Positions 43,780 through 53,770 are shown, numbered from the stretch's first letter. The stretch is 64,000 bases of DNA from Thermus thermophilus (GCF_019974155.1 NZ_AP025158.1:868001-932000); one strand, 5' to 3'. The notes: generated from the sequence alone by a model not told the origin. Numbers and translations are program-made.

Positions 43780-44681
43780 GGCGTACCTCCTGCGGAAAGC
43801 CAGGCTTGCACTTCTCGCTCAAGGTCGGCGCGGTTGTCCTTCTCCACGGTGCCTTCCGTCTTGTGAAACGCGCGCCACTTCAGGATTTTTGCCGTTCCCC
43901 AACCCACCGTGCGCTTAGCGGAGATGCCGTAGGTGGTGAGCAAGGCCTCAACGGCCTCAAACAGTTTCGGTAAGACTTCCTCGGCTTTCACCGCGGGCTT
44001 CATTCCCGGCCAAGGCGCGTAGAGGAGCGAGAGCGTGCCCTGTGCTCCAGGCGGCACCACTTCGTAGTAAATAGGCTGGGTGCCGGCGCGGCGCTCCCGG
44101 CTGTGGGGGTTGATGACCTCAAAGCCGATCTTGTTGAACCAAGTGGGGTAGAAGACCAGCGCGCCTCGGCTGAACTCCTCACCTTCACCCTTTTCGTTTC
44201 CGAAGAGATGCCATTCCCAGGCTTTGGCTTGCTTGAGTTTTCCTTCGTCGGTTTCTTGTTCCGGTCCGACCAATTTTTTTGTGCACATTCGGAAGGCCCA
44301 GCGCAGCATCCCTTTCCAGGACGAGGCGGCCATGAAAGGCACCCCGAAGACCCGGTCCTTGCACACCGGGTTGTCCAGCAGGTGAAAGACGCGGTCGTCC
44401 TTGGAGTACCAGGGGGTGAGGAGTTCAAAGTCTACCTGAAGGGCAACCCAGGTGGAGGAGGGGAGAGATGAGAAATCGGGTGCATTTTCTGAAATTATTT
44501 CAGGTAACCTGATATCACCATTTGCACCTTCCATATAGCGGCGACGCGCACTTTCTTTATCCCCCTGGAAGAAACGCACCGATACCTCATCCACAAAGCC
44601 GCCCGAAAGTCCCTCGGGGCGCGCCAGGGTTTCTTGCTCGCCAGGGTTATCAGATAGAGCAACAAAATAATCCCACGTCAT
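43776..44681 (-). CDS. Type III CRISPR RAMP protein (second gene of the operon)
   Basis: 301 residues, ATG 44681 with GGAGGGG upstream. RAMP features: LLTPWYSKDDRVFHLLDNPVCKDRVFGVPFMAASSWKGMLRWAF, and the glycine-rich TVGWGTAKILKW near the C-terminus. A mid-section NPHSRERRAGTQPIYYEVVPPGAQGTLSLLY resembles Cmr6/Cmr1-group proteins. It lies between cmr1 and cas10, the place of a Cmr6- or Cas5-group subunit in III-C-like operons. Precise group not decided. Confidence 0.75.
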   Translation of the reverse strand: MTWDYFVALSDNPGEQETLARPEGLSGGFVDEVSVRFFQGDKESARRRYMEGANGDIRLPEIISENAPDFSSLPSSTWVALQVDFELLTPWYSKDDRVFHLLDNPVCKDRVFGVPFMAASSWKGMLRWAFRMCTKKLVGPEQETDEGKLKQAKAWEWHLFGNEKGEGEEFSRGALVFYPTWFNKIGFEVINPHSRERRAGTQPIYYEVVPPGAQGTLSLLYAPWPGMKPAVKAEEVLPKLFEAVEALLTTYGISAKRTVGWGTAKILKWRAFHKTEGTVEKDNRADLEREVQAWLSAGGTP

Positions 44682-44692
44682 ACATTCCCCTC

Positions 44693-45682
44693 CTATTGGA
44701 ATAGTTGCTTTATAATTTGCCTGCCTTTTAGAAACTCCCTATCTGGATCAAATGAGGCCCACGCTGGATCCGGTTGCCTGCCGTTCCCATCACCGTCTCT
44801 CAGAATGCGTAATTTCTCAACAATTTGTGAAAACTCCTCTTCGTCCTGCACAAAACCGAATGTCCTCGGAGGTTCTTTGAAGCTAAAGACTTTCTTGCTC
44901 TCCGGCTCAATACCTAATTGCCGATTAGGGCGTCTTCCAGCCAGCCAGGAATCACCCTGTGAGGATTGGTTTTTAGGTTCCGGACGACCAATAACAAAAT
45001 TGAAAGAGCTGGTATCAGTATCTTGCCTCGCCAGATACCGCCCCTTCACACACCAGAAGTTTTGCAGCGAAGCCCATGAAAAAGCGCTATCACTGAAATT
45101 CTTGCGCCACCGTGCATCGCGCACATATTCTGCAATTGCTCGACTACAACCAACCCCTTCCGGACGCTGCTCAATGGTTACAAGGCCAAAGTCTTTGTGA
45201 TGCAAGACGTTCTCGCGTCCTGGCTCATCCGACGGCTTGAACACCGTCTTTCCGCCGATAGCGCCGTAATCCGCGATCAGGCGCAGGGTGGCATCCAGCA
45301 GGCACCACTCCTCCGGGGCGATGGGCCGCAGGGGGATGAAGCGCAAGACGAAGGTCTGACCTGCCCGGATCTGGTTCTGGATGACCTGGCCCTTGTCGTC
45401 CAGAACCATCAGCCGGAACTTGCGTGCCCATCCGGTGCAACCAAAGAGCTCGCAAACTACGCAGTGGTGGCCACCTTCGTGCGGTTTTTTGTTATCACCC
45501 GGGCAACGTACGTTTTCGGCTGTAGGGTCGCACGCTTTTCCCCCCAATCCGCGCACCAGGACCTCAAACCACCAGCGCAGGGAGCCCATGAGCCCCGTGG
45601 GTGTAAGGCGGTCTCCCTTTCGTTCCCTGTCTCCCGTCCATATGTCCGTTAGGGCTTTGAGCTTCCACTCCTTGGGCTCCAT
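44693..45682 (-). CDS. cmr1: Cmr1-like RAMP protein
   Basis: 329 residues from ATG 45682. The Cmr1 pattern is WKLKALTDIWTGDRERKGDRLTPTGLMGSLRWWFEVLVRGLGG, then HHCVVCELFGCTGWARKFRL. Further cysteines at CPGDNKKP may bind zinc with these. An in-frame upstream extension exists but lacks a better start; the promoter at 45,739-45,767 lies inside it. The gene is visibly AT-richer than the cobalamin genes, suggesting a separate origin. First gene of the type III operon. Confidence 0.83.
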   Translation of the reverse strand: MEPKEWKLKALTDIWTGDRERKGDRLTPTGLMGSLRWWFEVLVRGLGGKACDPTAENVRCPGDNKKPHEGGHHCVVCELFGCTGWARKFRLMVLDDKGQVIQNQIRAGQTFVLRFIPLRPIAPEEWCLLDATLRLIADYGAIGGKTVFKPSDEPGRENVLHHKDFGLVTIEQRPEGVGCSRAIAEYVRDARWRKNFSDSAFSWASLQNFWCVKGRYLARQDTDTSSFNFVIGRPEPKNQSSQGDSWLAGRRPNRQLGIEPESKKVFSFKEPPRTFGFVQDEEEFSQIVEKLRILRDGDGNGRQPDPAWASFDPDREFLKGRQIIKQLFQ

Positions 45683-45738
45683 AAACTCTTTGCGACCCTC
45701 CCTAAGAAGAACTGCGGCGATAGGATGGTTTTGCCGGA

Positions 45739-45767
45739 AGTGTAGCCTGAAGTCTCCCTTTACGCAA
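45739..45767 (-). promoter_or_regulatory. Promoter of the type III effector operon
   Basis: Minus strand TTGCGT (45,762-45,767), 17-base spacer, TACACT (45,739-45,744), about 56 bases before the cmr1 ATG and just beyond the leader-distal end of array 1. Confidence 0.5.
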
Positions 45768-45794
45768 GCCCCCCTCCGCAAAAGGACCAGAGGA

Positions 45795-47913
45795 GTTTCG
45801 AACCCTCATAGGTACGGTCAAAACTAGGAGCCGCACGGCGTAAACCCCGGGTACGGCTTGGGGTTTCAAACCCTCATAGGTACGGTCAAAACTGGGAGCG
45901 GCGGCGTAGGCGGGCAGTATGGCGGCGGACTTGTTTCAAACCCTCATAGGTACGGTCAAAACTCCGGGGCGGTGGTGTAGTTGGCCCTTTGAGGTCGCTT
46001 GGTTTCAAACCCTCATAGGTACGGTCAAAACAAACGCCCCGCTCAGCGCCCTGAGCGCCTGCTCGGCCTGTTTCAAACCCTCATAGGTACGGTCAAAACC
46101 TTTAGTCAGCTCCGCACCACCCTGGACCCGCTTCTGTTTCAAACCCTCATAGGTACGGTCAAAACAGGAAAGAATTGCACGGTGGCTGAACGAGCGGAAC
46201 GTGTTTCAAACCCTCATAGGTACGGTCAAAACTTCCCGGCGCAGGTCCTCGGAGGTACCGAGCGCGTCAAACGTTTCAAACCCTCATAGGTACGGTCAAA
46301 ACGCCCCGAGTTCCAGGCGTACGGCGGCAGGCAGAAAAGTTTCAAACCCTCATAGGTACGGTCAAAACGGTACATCTCTTGGGCTCAAAGGGTGGTAAAG
46401 CGCCGTTTCAAACCCTCATAGGTACGGTCAAAACATGGCCCTGCCGGAGCTTCGGCGGGCCATTAGGGAGGTGTTTCAAACCCTCATAGGTACGGTCAAA
46501 ACTTTTCGAGGGGGGAGAAATGAAGTTGAGAGACTATGTTTCAAACCCTCATAGGTACGGTCAAAACCCGCAAGTACGTGGTGAGCGGGCTGCAGGTGAG
46601 CCCGGGGTTTCAAACCCTCATAGGTACGGTCAAAACTCTCACCCCCTTTCAACCTCATACGACTGCCATTATAGGTTTCAAACCCTCATAGGTACGGTCA
46701 AAACATTTCCCGGGCATGGAGCGTATGCAGGGCTGTTCGCCTGGTTTCAAACCCTCATAGGTACGGTCAAAACCCGCCCCGCACAAAGGGCTCAAGGATG
46801 AGGGAGAAGAAGTTTCAAACCCTCATAGGTACGGTCAAAACCCTCCCGGGCTAACAGCGTACGGGGTGGGCCACCCCGTGTTTCAAACCCTCATAGGTAC
46901 GGTCAAAACCCCGGCTCGGCATACGCCGTTCCGAGGCTCTAGGTTTCAAACCCTCATAGGTACGGTCAAAACCAGGGAAGCGCAGACGAAGTTAGCCCAG
47001 ACGAACCAAGTTTCAAACCCTCATAGGTACGGTCAAAACCACGGGTTAGGGCGCGGCCGCAAAACTCCCGGAGTATGTTTCAAACCCTCATAGGTACGGT
47101 CAAAACCGCCCACCTGTGGCTTGGGGGTCCAGATGGACCAGAAAGTTTCAAACCCTCATAGGTACGGTCAAAACGCGTGCGGGACCTGAGCGAGCTGGAC
47201 GTCCCTTGGGAGTTTCAAACCCTCATAGGTACGGTCAAAACCTTCCCCCTCCACGAGCCCCACCAAACGACAGGCCTCAGGTTTCAAACCCTCATAGGTA
47301 CGGTCAAAACCCCGATGGCCTCCTCCAGGGTGTAGGGGCCTTCCCGCGTTTCAAACCCTCATAGGTACGGTCAAAACTGAGAGGGGGGTAGACCTCCTTC
47401 ACCTCCTCGCGTTTCAAACCCTCATAGGTACGGTCAAAACACAACTGGAGGGCGGTGGTTATTACCGATGAAGAGGGGTTTCAAACCCTCATAGGTACGG
47501 TCAAAACGCGTGTATGGCGTCCCCAGCGTGGCGGTGGCAATCAGGGGTTTCAAACCCTCATAGGTACGGTCAAAACGGGCGAGGCGCATCCTCGTCCCTG
47601 AGGGCGGGTTTTAGTTTCAAACCCTCATAGGTACGGTCAAAACCGGGGCGTATGTGGCCGACAACCCCTCGGAGGAGGCCATGTTTCAAACCCTCATAGG
47701 TACGGTCAAAACCAAAAAATCGGGGGGATCACGTTCCATTTTCTGTCCAGGTTTCAAACCCTCATAGGTACGGTCAAAACTCGCCCGGGCCCACTCCTCC
47801 TCCGTCCGCCTGAGGAGGTTTCAAACCCTCATAGGTACGGTCAAAACGCCACCGCGTGCGGGTAGCCCTGCGCTTGGAGACGGGTTTCAAACCCTCATAG
47901 GTACGGTCAAAAC
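45795..47913 (-). CRISPR. CRISPR array 1, 32 repeats
   Basis: Thirty-two 30-bp repeats read on the plus strand as GTTTCAAACCC TCATAGGTA... and on the transcribed minus strand as GTTTTGACCG ... GTTTGAAAC. Thirty-one spacers of about 36-40 bp. The leader is at the right end. The leftmost (leader-distal) repeat carries an A-to-G change (GTTTCGAACC), as expected at the old end. The last bases GTTTGAAAC would give the crRNA 5' handle. Same repeat as array 2. Confidence 0.97.
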
Positions 47914-48055
47914 AGCCAAAGCCTCGTCCTGCACGCCAGGCTCTCATAGAGCTTTAATCTTCGTTTTCAAGAACCTCTGCGGCCGAGATGGGGAAGACCC
48001 AGCCGCCTAGGGTCAATGTAGCAGGTCGGGGGGTGTGCGTCAACCCCCCCGGGTT
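47914..48055 (-). promoter_or_regulatory. Leader of array 1 (proximal part)
   Basis: Reverse complement of the array 2 leader with two mismatches over 142 bp. It contains TTGACG (complement of 48,038-48,043), 17 bases, TACATT (complement of 48,015-48,020), a promoter directed into the array. IS copy 3 begins at 48056, twelve bases upstream of the -35, so the promoter is probably spared. Confidence 0.85.
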
Positions 48056-49224
48056 CTGAGCTCTCATCACTTTGAGGGCTGGGGCTTGACAAGGGAAGAG
48101 AAGAGGGGGGTAAGTAAGGTGTGCCGCCCACCACCCCCCTTTCCCAAGTTATCACCCTCTGGGTCCATAAGGTCTTCGCCTCCCTCAGGAAAACCATCCG
48201 CTCCAACCTCGCCCTCTTCCTGTCCACCCTCCTCACTACCCCCCTGGACCCCACCCTCTCCGACCTCGCCCGCAGAACCCCCCTCCCCACCCTGGCCCAA
48301 AGCCGCCTCAATCGCCTCTGGCGCTTCCTCCATCACCCCACCCTGCAAGACCCCTGGGCCCTCACCGAAGCCCTCCTCCCCCTCCTCGTCCCTCGTTTCC
48401 CCAAAGACCGCCCCCCCCCTCATCGTGGACTGGACCTTCACAGAGGACGGTAGGCACCAAGCCCTGGTGGCCGCCCTTCCCCTCAAGGGAAGGGCCCTGG
48501 TGGTGGCCTTCGCTCTTCACCCCCTCTCCCCTTTCCCCAGTCAAAACCGGGTGGAGGAGGAGTTCCTCCACCGCCTGGGCCGCGCCGTCCAGGACCTGGG
48601 ATATACCCCCTCTTCCTCCTGGACCGCGGCTTTGACCGGGTCTCCCTGATGCGAAAGCTCCAGGGGTGGGGCATGGGCTTCCTCATCCGCCTGCGGCAGA
48701 ACCGGGAGGTGGAACCCCAAGGGGGAAGCGCCTTCCCCTGAAGGAGGGCTACCAGCGTGTGGTCCACCCCCTGCGGGAGGAGGTCCGCCTTTTCGGACAC
48801 GGTGGGGAGGGGGTAGAAGTCACCCTCCTGGTGTACCCAGGGGGTCGGGATCCCTGGTATCTGGCCTATTCGGGCCCTTTTGGGGGGAGCCGCCCTATGG
48901 GTGGCGGATGTGGATTGAAGAGGGGTTTAGGGACCTGAAGGGGCAGGGGTTTGGGCTGGACCGCCATCGGCTGCGGACGGGGGCGAGCCTCAGGGGGTGG
49001 TTATGGCTTCTGGCCTTGGGGATGGCGCTCTTGGTCCTTCTGGGGGCGCGCTTGCAGGGCAGGGAATGGCTTCCCCGGCTTCTGGCCCATCCCGAGCGGC
49101 AAAGCCTCTTCCGTCTGGGCCGGATCGCCCTGGCCCAGGGGCCCCCGCCTTGGAGGGAAGCAGTGGTGGAGGAGCTGGTCAGGTTGCTTCAGGAACTGGG
49201 GGGAGGAAAGTGATGAGAGCTCAG
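48056..49224 (+). mobile_element. IS4-like insertion sequence, copy 3 (frameshifted)
   Basis: 1,169 bp with the same 18-bp ends and a 9-bp target duplication CCCCGGGTT (48,047-48,055 and 49,225-49,233). Relative to copy 1 it lacks five bases, all in C or G runs (near 48,415, 48,608, 48,723 and 48,885), so the transposase is split into fragments and is a pseudogene. It lies within the array 1 leader. Confidence 0.92.
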
Positions 49225-49233
49225 CCCCGGGTT

Positions 49234-49276
49234 TTGGGGGGGATTGGGGGTTGGCGCCAACTTGGACTTGGTCAAA
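49234..49276 (-). promoter_or_regulatory. Distal part of the array 1 leader, with palindrome
   Basis: Continues the 185-bp inverted repeat beyond the IS. It contains the perfect palindrome GTTGGCGCCAAC (49,250-49,261) also found in the array 2 leader (57,589-57,600). It ends two bases before the cas1 stop codon. One mismatch to the other arm. Confidence 0.8.
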
Positions 49277-49278
49277 GT

Positions 49279-50262
49279 TCAGCGCAGGCGGTAGGGGGTG
49301 TAGGGCTGTTCCCCAATCAGGTGCTTTTCCAGCTTGTAGAGCTCCAGGCGCAAGGTGGTCCTGTAGGAGACGGCCCGCCTCAAGGCGCGGTGCTGGTAGG
49401 TGGTCTGGAGGGTCTTCTCCCACTCCTCCACTACAAGCCTCCTTCCCGCCTCGGAGAGGAAGACCCCTTCCCCCTCTCGGAGGAAGTGCCCCGGCTTCAC
49501 CTGCCCCCTGCGCACGAGGCGGAAGACCAACCGGTCGGCGAGGACGGGCCTGAACACCTCGGCCACGTCCAGGTTGAGGGAGTGGCGACGGTAGTTGGCC
49601 TCGTGCAGGAAGCCGATGCGGGGGTCCAGGTGGGTCTGGTAGATCTGCGCCAGGATGGCCGTGTAGAGGAGGGAGTTGGCGAAGCTCAGCAGGGCGTTGA
49701 TGGGGTCCCTGGGCGGCCTTCGGGAGCGCTCCAGGGCCCAAGCCTCTCCCAGGAGGGCCTCCCAGGTTCGGTAGTAGGCCTCCCGGGCCCTGCCCTCCAG
49801 GGCCATGAGTTCTCCCACGCTTTGGGCCTCTCCTACCTTGGCCAAAAGCTCCTCCAGGAGTTCCAGGGTGGCCTCGAGGCCCTCCCCCCGGGCCTCCTCC
49901 CTGCGCAGGAGGCGGAGGACGTTCCCCAGGCCCCCCTCCACGAAGCGGCGGGCCAGGTCCAGCCTCTTCCCGCCGTCCAGGTAGTGCTCCGCCTGGCGCA
50001 GGGTGAGGTAGCCGCTCAAGAGGTGCTCCCGGGGGTAGAAGGAGCCCACGTAGTAGCCGAAGCGGTTGAAGAAGTGGAGGAGGATCCCTTTTTGCGCGAC
50101 GAACTCCAGGAAGCGCTTGTTCAGGTCCACCTCGCCGAAGAGGTAGAGCTCGGACACCTGTTCCACCGGGAGGTGGCGCTTGCGCTCTTCCGTTTCCAGG
50201 ACGATGGTGTTGGCCCGGCGTCCCAGGCGCCCCGAGGAGAACACGTACACCGGCTTAGCCAT
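49279..50262 (-). CDS. cas1: Cas1 integrase
   Basis: 327 residues from ATG 50262 (GGAGGAG upstream); stop overlaps the leader end by almost nothing. Typical Cas1 features: N-terminal PVYVFSSGRLGRRANTIVLE ... VSELYLFGEVDLN, the metal-binding Glu in LMALEGRAREAYYRTW, INALLSFANSLLYTAI, and GFLHEANYRRHSLNLDVAEVFRPVLADRLVF with the catalytic His and Asp. It integrates new spacers with Cas2, whose gene lies at the opposite end of the island. Confidence 0.95.
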   Translation of the reverse strand: MAKPVYVFSSGRLGRRANTIVLETEERKRHLPVEQVSELYLFGEVDLNKRFLEFVAQKGILLHFFNRFGYYVGSFYPREHLLSGYLTLRQAEHYLDGGKRLDLARRFVEGGLGNVLRLLRREEARGEGLEATLELLEELLAKVGEAQSVGELMALEGRAREAYYRTWEALLGEAWALERSRRPPRDPINALLSFANSLLYTAILAQIYQTHLDPRIGFLHEANYRRHSLNLDVAEVFRPVLADRLVFRLVRRGQVKPGHFLREGEGVFLSEAGRRLVVEEWEKTLQTTYQHRALRRAVSYRTTLRLELYKLEKHLIGEQPYTPYRLR

Positions 50263-50776
50263 CTTTCTCCTCCACGAAGCAGAACTCAAAGTAGGCGCAC
50301 CCCGAGCAGGCGGGGATCCGTTTGGGCGGAGGGGGCAGGGGGCGTTGCAAAAGCTCCTTGAGGGCCCGCTCCGCCTCCTGCACCCTGGCCCTGAGCTCCG
50401 GGGTGAGGGCCACCCGCTCCGCCCGGCGCTCCTCCGGGTAGCGAAGCTCCCCCTGGGCCCGGAGGCCCAAGGCCTCGAGGCGGAGGAGGTAGTAGCCGAG
50501 CTGGAGCAGGTGGGCTTCCCGCTGGCCGGAGCGGCGCTTCACCTCGGCCACCACCCACGCGTCCTTTCCCTTGGTCAGGAGGTCCAGGCGCATCCCCGGG
50601 AGGGCCACCTCCTTGCGGGCCTCCCGGTAGGCGGTCTCCTGGAGGAGCCTGCCCAAGGCGAGGAGCTCGTGATCGGGAAAGGGGCTTAGGGCGTGCCCCA
50701 TGAGCCAGGCCTCCCGGGGGCAGACCCCGTAGTAGCCCACGAGGGTGGCCGTTATAGGAACTGGTCCATCTCCCAC
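50255..50776 (-). CDS. cas4: Cas4 nuclease
   Basis: 173 residues. An iron-sulfur cysteine is in LVGYYGVCPREAWLM and three more are in the C-terminal ACSGCAYFEFC. RecB-like motifs: LPGMRLDLLTK and VAEVKRRSGQREAHLLQLGYYLL (E-x-K). Cas4 trims and orients prespacers using the PAM. ATG 50776 overlaps the cas3 end by 25 bases; no better start exists before ITATLVGYYGV. Cas1 follows with an 8-base overlap. Confidence 0.92.
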   Translation of the reverse strand: MGDGPVPITATLVGYYGVCPREAWLMGHALSPFPDHELLALGRLLQETAYREARKEVALPGMRLDLLTKGKDAWVVAEVKRRSGQREAHLLQLGYYLLRLEALGLRAQGELRYPEERRAERVALTPELRARVQEAERALKELLQRPLPPPPKRIPACSGCAYFEFCFVEEKDG

Positions 50777-52998
50777 TTAAACCCCACCTCCTCGTCGTAG
50801 TAATCGGCCACGGCCTCCCGCGGCACGTGCCGCCAGTCCTCCCGGCCCAGGAGGGGCGGGGGGAGGTTCTTGAGGGCCCGCTGGAGGAGAGGGCTTACGG
50901 TGTAGGCCTGGAGCCTGGGGAGGAGGCGGCGGAGGGCCTTTCGCCTTTCCCCGGGGTCCCTGAGGCCCCAGGCCGCCTCCAGCTGCCGGAGGAGGTCCGT
51001 GGCCTCCTCATCCCACTCCACGAAGACGGGGAGGGTAGGGGCCCCTTCCAGGAGGCGGAGCCCCTCCAAGGCCTCGTAGTCCAGCCGGGCGAGCTCGGCG
51101 AGCCTCTGCCGACCCTCCTTCTGGCTGAGCCCCTCCTCCACCAGGCGGTAGTAGGCCTCGAGGAGGGCGTAGGCCTCGAGGTCCCACAGTCCTTCCGCCA
51201 GTCTTTCCCCAAGCACCGCCCGGGTTCTGTGGAGCAGGATCTTCCCGTAGACCCGCTCCCCCGTCCGGTCCTCCAGGTCCAAGACCCAAAGCCGCCCCTC
51301 CCCCAGGGCGTTTCGGTTCACCCGGCCCGCCACCTGGAGGAGGCTTTCCAGGGGGGCGAAGGCCCGGAAGCCCTCCCGGAAGTCCAGGTCCACCCCCGCC
51401 TCCACCACCTGGGTGGCCACCAGGGTCACGGGAAGCCCCTCCGCCAGGGCCTCCCGGATGGCCCTCAGGCGGGCCTTCCGGTGCTTGGGCAGGAGGTGGC
51501 TGGTGAGGAGGTGGAGGTGGGGAAGCCCCCCCTCCTTGAGGCTCCGGTAGAGCTCCATCGCCTCCCGCACCGTGTTCAGGACGACGAGGCGGCTCCTCGG
51601 GCCTTCCTTTAGGAGCCTTTCCGAAAGGTCCCGGAGCGTGCCCTCCTCCCCCCGGACGAGCCGCACCCGCCGGGGGTACTCCGGAAGCCTTGGGGCGATC
51701 TCCCTCCCCTCCACCAGGCGGGGCTGGGTGGCGCTCATGCTCACCACGGTGACCCGGCCCGGGAGGGCCCGGAGGAGGCCCCGCAGGAGGGGCCAAAGCT
51801 CCGCGGGTAGGGTCTGGACCTCGTCCAGGATCAGGATGGCCCCCTCGGCCAAGGCGTGGAGGCGCCGCAGGGGGCTTCCCGGCCCCACCAGGGCGGGGAA
51901 GACCTGGTGGAAGGTGGTCACCACCACCTCCCGGTCCCAGGTCTCCTGGAGGAGAAGGGCCTCTTCCACAGGGTCTTCCTCCCTCAGCCGGGAAAGGGCC
52001 AGGTGGTGATGGACGAGGAGGTGGTCTTCGGGGGAGAGGCCCGCCGCCTCCAGCACCCCTTGGGCCACCTCCGCCACCTGGTCGGCGATGGCGACGTAGG
52101 GGAGGGCGTAGACCACCTTGGGGAGGAGGCCGAGCTCCTCCCGCACCCGCTCCCTCAGCCCCAGGGCGAAGCGGAGGGCCGCCAGGGTCTTGCCCGCCCC
52201 CGTGGGGGCGGTGAGGGTGAGGTGGGCGGGGAAGAGGTCTTCCAGGGGGGCCTTCAGGGCCTCGGCCACGCCCCGGAGGAGGGCTTCCCGGTGGGGGGCG
52301 AGGGGGCCTTGGGCGGGGCGGCCCCTCAGGTAGGCCTCCACGGCCCCCGGGGGGATGGGGGCGGGGCTTGGGGGAGGGGTCCGGCCCGCCTGCCTCCGGT
52401 CGGCGTCCAGGAGGGCGGAGTAGAGGAGGGCCAGGTGGAAGTGGCGGGAGAGGTCTTCCCCCTCCTGGTTAAGGAGGGCGTCGGCCTCGAGGGCGAGGGC
52501 TTTGGCCACCTCCAGGGCCTCCCCTTCCAGGAAGGGGGTGGGGTCGGGAAGCCCCAGGGCCTGGACCAGCGCCCTGAAGTCCGGGCCCGCCAGGGCCTTA
52601 AGCTGCTCGGGAAGCCCCTTCCAGGCTCCCTCCCTGGGGAAACCCTCCCTCAGGAGCTTGAGGGGAAGCTTGTTCCAGGGGGTGGGCAGGCTGCCGTGGT
52701 GCCCCAGGATGGCCAGAAAGAAGGAGAGGGGCTCCTTAAGCCCCTCCTTTTGCGCCACCCAGGCGGCGAAGAGGGCCCCGGGGAGGGCGTGCCAGGTGAG
52801 GGGGTCCCCCCTCGGCCTTTTTCCCCGGAGCATCTCCTGGAAATAGGGGGTGGCCTTGCCCAGGTCGTGGCAGAGGCCGAGAACCCGTCCCTCGGGGCCG
52901 AGCCCCAGGGGGGCGAGGAAGCCTTCCGCCAGGGAGGCCACGCCCTGGAGGTGGTCCAGGAGGGGCTCCTCGGGATCGGTGCGGGCGAGGAGGGCCAT
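50752..52998 (-). CDS. cas3: Cas3 helicase-nuclease
   Basis: 748 residues. HD nuclease: DHLQGV and GLCHDLGKATPYFQ (H44, D45), WHALPGALFAAW, LGHHGSLP. Superfamily 2 helicase: TAPTGAGKT (263-271), ILILDEVQT (392-395 DEVQ), VSMSATQ, VVLNTVREA, LVATQVVEAGVDLDF and LLQVAGRVNRN. It degrades Cascade-bound DNA. ATG 52998 follows AAGGACC. Transcribed away from cas6. Confidence 0.95.
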   Translation of the reverse strand: MALLARTDPEEPLLDHLQGVASLAEGFLAPLGLGPEGRVLGLCHDLGKATPYFQEMLRGKRPRGDPLTWHALPGALFAAWVAQKEGLKEPLSFFLAILGHHGSLPTPWNKLPLKLLREGFPREGAWKGLPEQLKALAGPDFRALVQALGLPDPTPFLEGEALEVAKALALEADALLNQEGEDLSRHFHLALLYSALLDADRRQAGRTPPPSPAPIPPGAVEAYLRGRPAQGPLAPHREALLRGVAEALKAPLEDLFPAHLTLTAPTGAGKTLAALRFALGLRERVREELGLLPKVVYALPYVAIADQVAEVAQGVLEAAGLSPEDHLLVHHHLALSRLREEDPVEEALLLQETWDREVVVTTFHQVFPALVGPGSPLRRLHALAEGAILILDEVQTLPAELWPLLRGLLRALPGRVTVVSMSATQPRLVEGREIAPRLPEYPRRVRLVRGEEGTLRDLSERLLKEGPRSRLVVLNTVREAMELYRSLKEGGLPHLHLLTSHLLPKHRKARLRAIREALAEGLPVTLVATQVVEAGVDLDFREGFRAFAPLESLLQVAGRVNRNALGEGRLWVLDLEDRTGERVYGKILLHRTRAVLGERLAEGLWDLEAYALLEAYYRLVEEGLSQKEGRQRLAELARLDYEALEGLRLLEGAPTLPVFVEWDEEATDLLRQLEAAWGLRDPGERRKALRRLLPRLQAYTVSPLLQRALKNLPPPLLGREDWRHVPREAVADYYDEEVGFKWEMDQFL

Positions 52999-53003
52999 GG
53001 TCC

Positions 53004-53040
53004 TTGGGCTAAGGATAGGGAAGTGCTACAATTCAGACAA
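53004..53040. promoter_or_regulatory. Face-to-face promoters of cas3 and cas6 operons
   Basis: Plus: TTGGGC (53,004-53,009), 17 bases, TACAAT (53,027-53,032), ten bases before cas6 ATG. Minus: TTGTCT (complement of 53,035-53,040), 17 bases, TATCCT (complement of 53,012-53,017), before cas3 ATG. The two promoters interleave within 37 bp. Confidence 0.55.
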
Positions 53041-53041
53041 G

Positions 53042-53770
53042 ATGGCTTCCCTTTCCGGCGGGCGGATCCGGCTTCGCCTCTACGCCGAGGGGCGCCTTCC
53101 CGTGACCTACAGGGAAGGGCTCCAGGCCGCCCTTTACGGCGTCCTCCCCTCCCCCCTGGGCCAGCGGCTCCACGACGAGGGGCTTCTGGGGGGGAGGAGG
53201 CCCCTGAAGCTCTTCGTCTTCAGCCGGCTCCTCGGGCTCACCTACCTGAAGGAGGAGAAGGCCTTTTTGGCCCAGGGGGAGCTCACCCTCTACTTCGCCT
53301 CGGCCCTGGCCGAGGTGGTGGGGGCCCTGGGCCAGGGGGTGTGGCGGCGGGGGGGCCTCGAGGTCCACGGCCTCTTCCTCCGCCTCGTGGAGATGGGCCT
53401 GGAGCCCCTCCCCGTGGGGGAGCGCCTGGTGGTGGAGGCCCTGGCCCCCATCGCCGCCTACCGCACCGAGGGGGGGAAGACCCTCTACTTCAACCCCCTC
53501 AACCGGGAGTTCCCCCTCCTCCTGGAGGCGAACCTCAACCGCAAGGCGGAGGCCCTGGGCCTTCCCCGGGGAAGCCTCGAGGTCGTCCCCCTGGGCTTCC
53601 ACCCCCGCCAGAAGCGCCTGGAGCGGTACAAGGGCACCTGGGTGGAGGGGTGGATGGGCCGCTACCGCCTTGCGGGGCCCCCCCACCTGCTGCGCCTCGC
53701 CCTCCTCAGCGGGCTTGGGGCCAAGAACAGCCAGGGCTTCGGCTTCGTGCGGGAGGTGGAGGGTGCTTAG
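53042..53770 (+). CDS. cas6: Cas6 crRNA endoribonuclease
   Basis: 242 residues from ATG 53042. Ferredoxin-like RAMP fold: IRLRLYAEGRLPVTYREGLQAALYGVL near the start, LKLFVFSRLLG, and the C-terminal glycine-rich loop LALLSGLGAKNSQGFGFV diagnostic of Cas6. It cuts repeat RNA for the I-B complex and, as no other Cas6 is in the window, probably for the type III complex too. The start is close to a TACAAT box, giving a nearly leaderless message. Confidence 0.93.
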   Translation: MASLSGGRIRLRLYAEGRLPVTYREGLQAALYGVLPSPLGQRLHDEGLLGGRRPLKLFVFSRLLGLTYLKEEKAFLAQGELTLYFASALAEVVGALGQGVWRRGGLEVHGLFLRLVEMGLEPLPVGERLVVEALAPIAAYRTEGGKTLYFNPLNREFPLLLEANLNRKAEALGLPRGSLEVVPLGFHPRQKRLERYKGTWVEGWMGRYRLAGPPHLLRLALLSGLGAKNSQGFGFVREVEGA

